DNA of 7,547 bases, taken from assembly GCA_002691835.1 (NCBI GenBank), contig NZJA01000025.1, positions 1 to 7,547 of the forward strand, read 5' to 3'. Below the pieces are notes generated by a model. It made no database searches. It saw nothing but the letters and a program-made list of their open reading frames with translations, and was not told where the DNA came from. Position numbers and translations under genes: made by a program. This document shows, piece after piece, positions 1-5,420 of this stretch (its first letter is position 1; each line of letters starts with the position of its first letter). Source of the stretch: Planctomycetota bacterium. GTDB taxonomy: Bacteria; Planctomycetota; UBA8108; UBA1146.

Positions 1-1903
1 CTGCAAGAATCTGAGCTCCCAGCGGAGCCGCTGACTTCGATGCGTAGTACATGTTCCCCTCAGGAGTCGGCTCCTCCACGAGAACCACCGTTAGAAAACG
101 AGCATTCTCAACGGGTGCGAATCCAACGAAGCTGGAGTTGTAGAGATTCTCGGAATAGGTCCCCGTCTCGGGATCCAACAACTTGGTCGTTCCTGTTTTC
201 CCCGCCATCTGCAGATGGCCTTCTTCAATCAGGAATTTAAGATCTTTGCCGACATGCTTAACCACATGTTGCCCGGTTCCATCTTTCACAGCTCTTCCAA
301 GCACCCGTCGACACTCCCCGGCCACCTGCTCTGTCAGAATGATTTGAGCAGGTTGTAATGTGGAATCTGCCAACAGAGTCGGCTGCATCAGATATCCCCC
401 ATTGGCGATCGCCATGTAGGCGCGAAGAACCTGCATTGGCGTGACCATCATCTCGTATCCATAGCATGCCGACTCCCAGGAGAATCGGCTCCACCGACTC
501 AAGTTTTGAAGTAGACCAACCTCTTCTCCTGGTAACTCAATGCCTGTTCGAGATCCGAATCCAAAGCGCCTCAGAATCGACTCGACGTCACTTTTTTTCA
601 TGTGCTTCACACCCAGTAATACCATTCCGATATTACTCGAAAAAACGACGGCTCCTTCAGGAGTCTTTTCAAGCAGAAGGCTACTGTCACGAAACAATCG
701 ACGACGGCCATCCAGCCGCTGATTTTTTCCGTTTACTGGCAAAGGTAGATCCAGTGGGATTCCCAACTCCAAAGCACGTGCAAGAATCAGAGGCTTCACC
801 ACAGACCCTGGCTCAATCGAAACACGATGAAGTCGAACCATCAGATCATAGGCTTTCTTCATACCCTCGCTGTTCCCATTCAACTGGTCTTGATTGGCGA
901 ATTCCGTCAGTTGGCCCCGTTCTAGTCCGGGAACGGTGGCAATCGCATGGATCTCAGCGGTAAACGGGTCGATGACGATTGCTGAAACACTCCGAGCAGA
1001 GGTTCTTTGATAATTTTCGTAACAGAGGTGTTCCAACTCAGCCTGAAGGTGCATATCGATCGTCGTATGCATGTCTTTTCCATGATGTCCGGGGATCGGA
1101 TAGCGAGCGTCATCAATCTTCCCCCCTCCCGGCGCAACCTGTTGCTTTTGCAGTCCCGTGACTTTCAGGAGGTGCGAATTTAAGGAGCTCTCCATTCCCC
1201 AAAGTCCACCGCTGTTTCCGCGGATCATTTCACCGATCAAAATCGTACCGGAACGGCCAAAAGGATAGTGACGGACAAAGTAGCTCTCCAGAGGAGGGAA
1301 AATCACTTTCCCAAGCTTCTGCTGGATCTCTTTGATCGGGCCATCCAGATCATGGCGAGAAGATCCTGGTGCCAGTTCACCGAGAACTCGATAACGCTTC
1401 TTTTTTCCTTGGTTATCCCTGTCGACCTGCAGATTTCGACGAATATCGTTCAGAAGATCTTGCTCAAGGGATTCGATATCTCCCCAAAGTTCCAATCCGG
1501 CATCCGATAATTGTTGAAGAATCACCGAGACCGGGATCTCGGGAGAAACGAGAACCTCACCAGCACTCAGTTGATGCAAACGAGAAAGCTGATTCGGGTC
1601 AACAGCAAGTCGATGAATCTCCCGATCCATCGCCATCGGCCGACCTTTTCGATCGACGATTTTACCGCGCTTCTCATCTCCGATTGAAACTCGTGATTGG
1701 GCCGCGGCCTGCTCACTTTGCCAATAGTCTTTCTCAACGACCTGCATCCATGCCGCACGTAACAAGACCAAAGACAAACCGATGACGATGACCCCATAGG
1801 TGATGGTCCCCAGAATGGATGAGTAATTGAACTTTCGGGGATTCTCTGGGTGATTGAAATAAGGAAATTCGCCCTGCTCATCATCTGATTTCCCAAAGAT
1901 CAT
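1..1903 (-). CDS. ftsI: FtsI-type class B penicillin-binding protein (septal peptidoglycan transpeptidase), 3' end cut by window start
   Basis: This is a D,D-transpeptidase that cross-links septal peptidoglycan from the periplasmic face of the membrane, together with FtsW and FtsL. The frame is open from ATG 1903 to base 1, giving 634 complete residues with the C-terminus outside the window. After a short cytoplasmic tail there is one membrane segment at about residues 30-48. The class B dimerisation motif RGKIVDRKGR follows at 79-88. The transpeptidase domain starts near VIDPFTAEIHA (about 310). All three active-site motifs are present: S367-V-V-K370 (catalytic serine, in EPGSVVKP), S422-S-N424, and K569-T-G571. 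The start overlaps the stop of the upstream gene as ATGA, so translation is probably coupled; only a weak GGGGA lies in front. Position directly after rsmH and the ftsL-like gene favours FtsI over an elongation PBP2 or a sporulation SpoVD. Whether C-terminal PASTA repeats exist cannot be seen. Confidence 0.93.
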   Translation of the reverse strand, partial: MIFGKSDDEQGEFPYFNHPENPRKFNYSSILGTITYGVIVIGLSLVLLRAAWMQVVEKDYWQSEQAAAQSRVSIGDEKRGKIVDRKGRPMAMDREIHRLAVDPNQLSRLHQLSAGEVLVSPEIPVSVILQQLSDAGLELWGDIESLEQDLLNDIRRNLQVDRDNQGKKKRYRVLGELAPGSSRHDLDGPIKEIQQKLGKVIFPPLESYFVRHYPFGRSGTILIGEMIRGNSGGLWGMESSLNSHLLKVTGLQKQQVAPGGGKIDDARYPIPGHHGKDMHTTIDMHLQAELEHLCYENYQRTSARSVSAIVIDPFTAEIHAIATVPGLERGQLTEFANQDQLNGNSEGMKKAYDLMVRLHRVSIEPGSVVKPLILARALELGIPLDLPLPVNGKNQRLDGRRRLFRDSSLLLEKTPEGAVVFSSNIGMVLLGVKHMKKSDVESILRRFGFGSRTGIELPGEEVGLLQNLSRWSRFSWESACYGYEMMVTPMQVLRAYMAIANGGYLMQPTLLADSTLQPAQIILTEQVAGECRRVLGRAVKDGTGQHVVKHVGKDLKFLIEEGHLQMAGKTGTTKLLDPETGTYSENLYNSSFVGFAPVENARFLTVVLVEEPTPEGNMYYASKSAAPLGAQILA

Positions 1904-2238
1904 TGTTCCCCATTCTCACTTTCCAATAACTGTGCTTCAACGAAATGAAACGGCGTCATTTCTTGTGAGCTCAGTGGGAAAACTGCAAGGCTCTCCCGGG
2001 AGTTCCCCCAAAAGGTCAAAGGGTAGCGATTTCCATTTTCAAAACCGGTTCTGGAGAGGCTTAATTCCAGACCGACTCGACGAATCGAATGCTCCTCGAA
2101 CACCCGTTTCAACTCGGAAAGCTCAGACTCTCCTTTAAATGACGATTGGCGCAACAAAAGGCTTTGAACCCCCAACCAGGAAAGGCTGAATCCCGCAACG
2201 GTGACCCACAGTAGAATCCATAGGGATTTACGATTCAC
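1900..2238 (-). CDS. ftsL: Small single-pass membrane protein in the ftsL position of the dcw cluster
   Basis: This 112-residue protein has a basic N-terminus (MNRKS), one membrane segment at about residues 6-24, and a periplasmic part of about 85 residues. That layout is the bitopic topology of FtsL, which bridges FtsB/FtsQ to FtsW/FtsI. The start is GTG at 2238, supported by GGAGGT (plus-strand ACCTCC at 2247-2252) 8 bases upstream. It overlaps the rsmH stop as GTGA, and its own stop overlaps the ftsI start as ATGA. The assignment rests mainly on position and topology. The region after the membrane segment has only a short charged helix-like stretch (about 35-55), not the long leucine heptad pattern typical of FtsL. 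The rest looks beta-rich, with aromatic residues. It could be a divergent FtsL or an unrelated small membrane protein; it is certainly a plausible real gene. Confidence 0.6.
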   Translation of the reverse strand: MNRKSLWILLWVTVAGFSLSWLGVQSLLLRQSSFKGESELSELKRVFEEHSIRRVGLELSLSRTGFENGNRYPLTFWGNSRESLAVFPLSSQEMTPFHFVEAQLLESENGEQ

Positions 2239-3128
2239 TGCTTCGCACCTCCGAGCCTGCGCAGAATCCGCAATCTTGCGGATCTCGATCGGGGGTTTCG
2301 CAGCAGCTCATCTTCCCCAGGGCGAATCGGCTTTGGATTCACGAGTTCGTGATCCCCTTCACGTACAAGATTCCGGAATACCTGCTTCACCTTTCGATCT
2401 TCCAAAGAGTGATAGCTCAGGATGGCCATCCGCCCCCCTGCAGAGAGCAAGCTACCGATTCGATCCAAAAGATGCTGAAGGGCAACAAGCTCCCGATTGA
2501 CTTCGATTCTCACCGCCTGGAAAGTTCGAGTCGCAGGATGAAGATGATGATCAGCTGATCGGGGGACACTCTTCTGTATCACTCCCGCGAGATGAGCGGT
2601 CGTTTCTATCGGTTGGATTTTTCTTTCACGGGCAATGGCTGCGGCGATTCTCCGCGAGTGACGATCTTCCCCGTACTCATGGATAATCCGAGCCAGTTCC
2701 TTTTCGTCCACCCGAGCGATGTATTCAGCAGCGGATTCGCCAGAGGTCGGATCCATCCTCATGTCGAGGGGACCGTCATAGCGAAAAGAAAAACCTCTTT
2801 CACCTTCATCGATCTGTGGAGAGGAAACTCCCAGATCAGCAAGGACGAGGTCCCATGAATCACACCCCATCTGCTCTCGTAACTCCGGCAAGCGACCAAA
2901 GTCACCTTGGATCAGAGAGACGCGATCCTCCGGCAATCTCCGCGCCGACTCTTCGAGGGCGACCGGGTCCCGATCGACTCCGACAAGCCGGCCATCCGGA
3001 GATGTCCGCTGAAGGATTTCCACAGAGTGACCTGCCCTACCGAGGGTCAGATCCAAGAGGTGCTCTCCCGCTGAGGGGGCCATGCCTTCGATGACCTCGT
3101 CAAGGAGAACAGGGACATGCCCAGCCAT
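2235..3128 (-). CDS. rsmH: 16S rRNA (cytosine(1402)-N(4))-methyltransferase RsmH (MraW)
   Basis: This enzyme transfers a methyl group from S-adenosylmethionine to N4 of C1402 in the 16S rRNA decoding centre. The 297-residue length is normal for the family. The characteristic blocks appear in order: HVPVLLDEV at the N-terminus, the SAM-binding loop DLTLGRAGHS at 26-35, VGVDRDP, DLGVSSPQID, GPLDMRMD, HPATRTFQAVRIEVN, and SYHSLEDR near the C-terminus. The SAM loop has Ala32 where GxGGHS-type sequences usually have Gly. The start is ATG 3128, 15 bases after the stop of the small upstream ORF. I see no good Shine-Dalgarno before it, so reinitiation from the upstream ORF is likely. The 3' end overlaps the next gene by GTGA. 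The identification is secure; only the exact start is open. Confidence 0.97.
   Translation of the reverse strand: MAGHVPVLLDEVIEGMAPSAGEHLLDLTLGRAGHSVEILQRTSPDGRLVGVDRDPVALEESARRLPEDRVSLIQGDFGRLPELREQMGCDSWDLVLADLGVSSPQIDEGERGFSFRYDGPLDMRMDPTSGESAAEYIARVDEKELARIIHEYGEDRHSRRIAAAIARERKIQPIETTAHLAGVIQKSVPRSADHHLHPATRTFQAVRIEVNRELVALQHLLDRIGSLLSAGGRMAILSYHSLEDRKVKQVFRNLVREGDHELVNPKPIRPGEDELLRNPRSRSARLRILRRLGGAKQ
2247..2252 (-). promoter_or_regulatory. Shine-Dalgarno GGAGGT for the ftsL-like gene, inside rsmH
   Basis: GGAGGT lies 8 bases before GTG 2238, within the last codons of rsmH. It supports the GTG start and the GTGA overlap. Confidence 0.65.
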
Positions 3129-3143
3129 CCGTGACGACTCAGA

Positions 3144-3407
3144 TCAAATATGATCGAGAGTTGGAGCGGCAAACTTTCCAAAAGCCCTGGCCCTTGCGGC
3201 CCGGTGCAGGCTTTTCGACAGTCTCACGCCCTCAAGGCCTTTGGCTCGAGCTCTTTGTGTGCGATCCCAGAGTTCATCAAGATCTCGCAACACCGATTCC
3301 GGTGCCTCATCGAGATGCTGTCCCGTTTGCAGGAATTCACGAATCCTGCCGACGACCTGTGACTGCCTGTGACTTGAATCTACGTGCTGATCCAGTAATG
3401 AAATCAT
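3144..3407 (-). CDS. Uncharacterised 87-residue protein between mraZ and rsmH
   Basis: I do not recognise this protein. It begins at ATG 3407 behind AGGGGG (plus-strand 3414-3419), 6 bases from the start, and ends at TGA 3144, 15 bases before rsmH. The predicted product is soluble, highly charged and probably all-helical. An acidic, leucine-bearing middle (APESVLRDLDELWDR) is followed by a basic stretch rich in Arg, Lys and Ala (TQRARAKGLEGVRLSK, then HRAARARAFGK). There is no signal peptide or membrane segment. Its tight fit in the operon and the ribosome binding site argue that it is translated, if only to deliver ribosomes to rsmH. A random open frame cannot be excluded at this length. Overlapping plus-strand frames in the same interval have no context supporting them. 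Confidence 0.55.
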   Translation of the reverse strand: MISLLDQHVDSSHRQSQVVGRIREFLQTGQHLDEAPESVLRDLDELWDRTQRARAKGLEGVRLSKSLHRAARARAFGKFAAPTLDHI

Positions 3408-3410
3408 CTC

Positions 3411-3446
3411 AATCCCCCTGTCGATTCCCCAGCTGCCGATTCCCCC
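3411..3446. repeat. Short GATTCCCC direct repeats between mraZ and the small ORF
   Basis: CGATTCCCC occurs at 3422-3430 and 3437-3445, 15 bases apart. A partial copy, AATCCCCC, lies at 3411-3418. On the minus strand these read as GGGGAATCG units just before the small ORF, and the last one supplies its Shine-Dalgarno. They may be incidental. Confidence 0.35.
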
Positions 3447-3460
3447 TCGGCAACCAACCC

Positions 3461-4039
3461 CTAATTATTTTCGGTGGAGCCCCCACCGAAAAATCTGTCC
3501 ATTCTTCTTGCGTAATCACCGTGCTCGCTCAGGAAAGCATCCAATCGAGCCTGGTAAGCTTCTCGGTCGTCATTGCGCTCACGCCATACTGACGAGTCCC
3601 AAATCTCGATTCGGTCAAAGCAACCGACGAAGACCAGCTCCTTGTCCAGCTGAGCCCAGTTGCGAAGTCGATCGTTGAGCAGCACCCGCCCTTGACGATC
3701 GGGACTGAGATCTTCGGCACGGCCGAAGAGATCCCGCTGAAGCTCATGGAGTTCCGCGGATCCGCGATCGTAGCGACGAACCTCTTCAGAAATGCGATCC
3801 CATTCCGCAGAGGTATAGACCCAGAGACATGGAGCCGTTCCGGCAGTGGCCACAAATCCCTCACCATCGAATCGAGGATCGATCTTTGTGCGCAGACGAG
3901 AGGGGATGATCACACGTCCCTTGTCGTCAAGAGTCAGTTCGAACTGTCCCTTAAAATGCGCTGTCACAGATCTCTCCATGTCTCTGGGTTGAACACAAAA
4001 CTTCTGCAGGAACTCGGGCCATTGCACTGGGGACCACAA
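3461..4039 (-). CDS. mraZ: MraZ, transcriptional regulator of the dcw cluster
   Basis: MraZ is an AbrB-like DNA-binding protein that forms ring oligomers and controls its own operon. Two swapped-hairpin repeats are visible, each with the family DxxxGR-type signature: LTLDDKGRVIIPSRLR (35-50) and LSPDRQGRVLLNDRLR (111-126). They are followed by the typical helix pair and a short tail FFGGGSTENN. The start is uncertain. The coordinates use TTG 4039, which has a good GGAGG (plus-strand 4049-4053) 9 bases upstream and gives 192 residues, longer than the usual 140-150. An internal ATG at 3979 (MERSVTAHF) gives 172 residues and a more family-like N-terminus, but has no Shine-Dalgarno. The 20 extra residues (MWSPVQWPEF onward) do not look like MraZ. 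It is the first gene of the minus-strand cluster, preceded by probable MraZ boxes. Confidence 0.95.
   Translation of the reverse strand: MWSPVQWPEFLQKFCVQPRDMERSVTAHFKGQFELTLDDKGRVIIPSRLRTKIDPRFDGEGFVATAGTAPCLWVYTSAEWDRISEEVRRYDRGSAELHELQRDLFGRAEDLSPDRQGRVLLNDRLRNWAQLDKELVFVGCFDRIEIWDSSVWRERNDDREAYQARLDAFLSEHGDYARRMDRFFGGGSTENN
3468..3492 (-). other. Perfect 10-bp hairpin at the end of mraZ
   Basis: Minus-strand TTTTCGGTGG (3492-3483) and CCACCGAAAA (3477-3468) are exact complements around a 5-base loop, GGGCT. The stem covers the last codons of mraZ and ends 4 bases before its TAG stop codon (3463-3461). On the minus strand it is followed by TAATTAGG, not by a T-run. It therefore looks like an attenuating, processing or stabilising element rather than a full terminator. 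Confidence 0.55.
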
Positions 4040-4046
4040 CGTGGAA

Positions 4047-4056
4047 CCCCTCCCCC
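4047..4056 (-). promoter_or_regulatory. G-rich Shine-Dalgarno before TTG 4039 of mraZ
   Basis: Minus-strand GGGGGAGGGG contains GGAGG (4053-4049) 9 bases before TTG 4039. Its upstream five Gs are also the third repeat of the presumed MraZ box. Protein binding and ribosome binding sites would therefore overlap if the TTG start is used. Confidence 0.4.
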
Positions 4057-4076
4057 TTTGTTCCCACTTGGCCCCA
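4052..4076 (-). promoter_or_regulatory. Probable MraZ-binding box: three repeats at 10-bp periodicity
   Basis: On the minus strand, TGGGG (4076-4072), TGGGA (4066-4062) and GGGGG (4056-4052) are separated by exactly 5 bases each (CCAAG and ACAAA). MraZ is known to bind tandem TGGGN direct repeats with 5-base spacers just upstream of mraZ. Two repeats match fully and the third lacks the initial T. A possible -10 (CATAAA, directly upstream) has no matching -35. The likely role is autoregulation of the dcw operon. Confidence 0.72.
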
Positions 4077-4093
4077 CTTTATGGTCGTCTTCC

Positions 4094-4149
4094 GCCCCCG
4101 CAAGAGACTAGTTTTCACATATCTATGCAGATTCAGTACTTACGGGGGC
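4094..4149 (-). other. Inverted repeat / leader stem-loop upstream of mraZ
   Basis: On the minus strand GCCCCCGTAAG (4149-4139) can pair with CTTGCGGGGGC (4104-4094). All 11 positions pair in RNA, one as a U-G wobble. In the plus-strand transcript the same position would be a C-A mismatch. The 34-base loop contains a small ATCT-GCAT-AGAT hairpin (4132-4121). No U-run follows, so it is not an intrinsic terminator. It is either a structured 5' leader of mraZ or a palindromic protein site. Confidence 0.5.
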
Positions 4150-4184
4150 TCCTCCACAACCTATCCGGTCCCTCTCCTGGGCCA

Positions 4185-4222
4185 CCCCAACATCTTGGGG
4201 ATCCCTCTACAGATTTTTTTTT
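4185..4222 (+). terminator. Weak terminator-like hairpin followed by T9
   Basis: CCCCAA-CATC-TTGGGG (4185-4200) is a perfect 6-bp stem, extendable by GGG/CCC (4179-4181 and 4203-4205) with an internal loop. T9 at 4214-4222 begins about 8 bases after the extended stem, which is too far for a canonical intrinsic terminator. No plus-strand gene precedes it. Read the other way it is an A9 tract upstream of the mraZ leader, possibly promoter-associated. Confidence 0.25.
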
Positions 4223-4580
4223 ACTCTCCCCCAATGGGCCGAAATTATTCCTCTTTATCCAAATTCAGGCTCATTGAAGTCATTTATGCGATGTTGAATC
4301 GAATATTCGGGCATAGCGGTTGCCGACGAGCTCACCTCTGGTGGGACACAGGTGGAGAAAAGTGGGGAATACAGGATCGCCGCTGCAAGGATCACCACAG
4401 CAGAGGAGGCTTCAGAATCCCCCGGATGAAACCTGAAAGAGCTGGGGATCACTCTTTTGGTCAAGAAAGACCGCAATCAACGAAACAGTGGGAACTTGGG
4501 AAGGGAATCCATCTGGCAGACCGACCCCTCTGGCTAACCGCCTTGGTGGATCACCGAATAAACGGCAAGAAGCCTGAATT

Positions 4581-4646
4581 CTGCAATGAGCCCGATTTGC
4601 AGTGAAGAATTATGACTGTGAGGAACTGCAGAGATCAAATCTGCAG
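4581..4646. repeat. Two tandem CTGCA-type dyads behind the hypothetical gene
   Basis: CTGCAGA-GATCAAA-TCTGCAG (4626-4646) is a perfect 7-bp inverted repeat. CTGCAA with TTGCAG (4581-4586 and 4597-4602) is a second dyad with the same core. They lie 32 bases beyond the stop codon of the minus-strand hypothetical gene. They could end or stabilise its transcript, although no T-run follows on that strand, or they could be protein-binding sites. Confidence 0.35.
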
Positions 4647-4677
4647 AGACCTGTTCGACGAATTCTCCGGTGACGGC

Positions 4678-5415
4678 TTAGCTGAAAAGAGATTCGATCT
4701 CGCTGACGGCCGCTTCCAAAGTCTCGCGATCCATCTCAGGAGCGGGAATCTCGTAGATCTCTTCCGAAGACTTCTCTCTGACTCGCAGGCAGCTGTCGAC
4801 ATGGTCATCCCAGATCAAAGCGCGCTTCCGAATCAGGAAAAGGGCCAGCAAATAGGCCAACCGGGACCGGTCGGTCGAACTGTCGATTTCGAGTCCCACC
4901 CGCCGCAGAGCCGAAGAAGGGTCAGATTCGCCTTCTTCCCCGGCATCTGCACCAGGATCAGCATCCGCCGCTTGAGCAGATTCTTCTGCTTCTGCGGGCT
5001 CCTGCTTGCGGATCGGCTCGGCCAATTCCAAAAAAGTCGCGAGAAGTGAGGCCAAATTCACCACTCGTTTGACCGGGCCCGACTCCTCAGGAATCACGGT
5101 CCGCCAACGCGCAAAAAAGCTTCCGGGATCCAATCCGGCCATCGCTTCGTCACAATAATCCTGACGGGAGAAAAAAGCGGCCAAAGGCCCAGCAGACTCG
5201 GGTGCACTGTCGGGATCAGCAGTGGCCAGAACCGTCCAGAAAGGGGTGCCACGGGGAATCTCCTGCTTTGTCAGGGCACAGAAGCGGCGACTCGAATCGA
5301 CGCTCCAGCGCCCCCCTCCTGCCACTCTCTGCTCCTGATCCCGAAGACGGGCGTAGGTCGCCCTGTTTCCGGCGCTCGGCTCCTCTGGAGTCGTTTCATT
5401 GCTGATTTCGGTCAC
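4678..5415 (-). CDS. Conserved-looking hypothetical protein, 245 residues
   Basis: I cannot name a function. I chose GTG 5415 because GGAGG (plus-strand 5421-5425) lies exactly 5 bases upstream. A GTG at 5445 would add 10 residues but has GAGG directly abutting it, without spacing. Visible blocks are W37-S-V-D-S-S-R-R-F-C46 leading into IPRGTPFWTVL, then FFSRQDYCDEA (82-91), FFARWRTVIPEE (100-111), and a hydrophobic/basic helix LAYLLALFLIRKRAL (186-200). An acidic, Ala/Glu/Asp-rich low-complexity linker (about 138-168) separates the halves. There is no signal peptide or convincing membrane segment; the 186-195 helix is short and followed by basic residues. The two cysteines C46 and C88 do not make a CxxC zinc ribbon. 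From memory, similar block patterns occur in uncharacterised proteins of Planctomycetota and relatives; this is unverified. It diverges from dnaE. Confidence 0.8.
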   Translation of the reverse strand: MTEISNETTPEEPSAGNRATYARLRDQEQRVAGGGRWSVDSSRRFCALTKQEIPRGTPFWTVLATADPDSAPESAGPLAAFFSRQDYCDEAMAGLDPGSFFARWRTVIPEESGPVKRVVNLASLLATFLELAEPIRKQEPAEAEESAQAADADPGADAGEEGESDPSSALRRVGLEIDSSTDRSRLAYLLALFLIRKRALIWDDHVDSCLRVREKSSEEIYEIPAPEMDRETLEAAVSEIESLFS

Positions 5416-5420
5416 GATTT

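Larger units (their letters stand above)
4077..4677. other. About 600 bp without a convincing gene, upstream of the dcw cluster
   Basis: I find no tRNA, tmRNA, RNase P RNA, SRP RNA or recognisable riboswitch core here. Besides the elements listed separately, small dyads occur at 4415-4437 (TTCAG/CTGAA enclosing ATCC/GGAT), at 4459-4472 (GGTC-AAGAAA-GACC), and nested at 4532-4574 (GGCT/AGCC, CCG/CGG, GGTG/CACC). An open frame of 174 codons on the plus strand (4081-4605) and one of 73 codons on the minus strand (4476-4255, TTG start) lack ribosome binding sites. The minus one encodes a hydrophobic stretch (AVVILAAAILY). Neither is called as a gene. Confidence 0.6.

Noticed and set aside
466..963. 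Plus-strand open frame of 165 codons
   Set aside because: It is antisense to the transpeptidase domain of ftsI, whose frame carries SVVK and SSN in this interval.
1567..1896. Minus-strand open frame of 109 codons next to ftsL
   Set aside because: It is in a different frame from ftsI. The ftsI frame from ATG 1903 is continuous and carries the expected membrane segment and RGKIVDR motif.
3131..3592. Plus-strand open frame of 153 codons across the small ORF and the mraZ end
   Set aside because: It is opposite to the operon, overlaps the mraZ coding end and the hairpin, and has no ribosome binding site or family resemblance.
4255..4476. Minus-strand 73-codon frame with a hydrophobic stretch (AVVILAAAILY)
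   Set aside because: It has a TTG start directly after a TGA and no ribosome binding site. Its FSTC is not a proper lipobox, so evidence is too weak to call a gene.
4488..4506. TGGGA-TGGGA-AGGGA run on the plus strand as a second MraZ box
   Set aside because: The repeat spacing is not 10 bases, the orientation is away from mraZ, and no gene start is nearby.
4081..4605. Plus-strand open frame of 174 codons in the gap
   Set aside because: No Shine-Dalgarno, no recognisable motif, and an irregular amino-acid mix. It also runs through the inverted repeat and the T9 tract, and its start adjoins the MraZ box. Kept only as part of a finding.
4261..4677. Known structured RNA (RNase P, tmRNA, 6S, SRP, cobalamin or TPP riboswitch)
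   Set aside because: None of the conserved core sequences I could recall are present on either strand.
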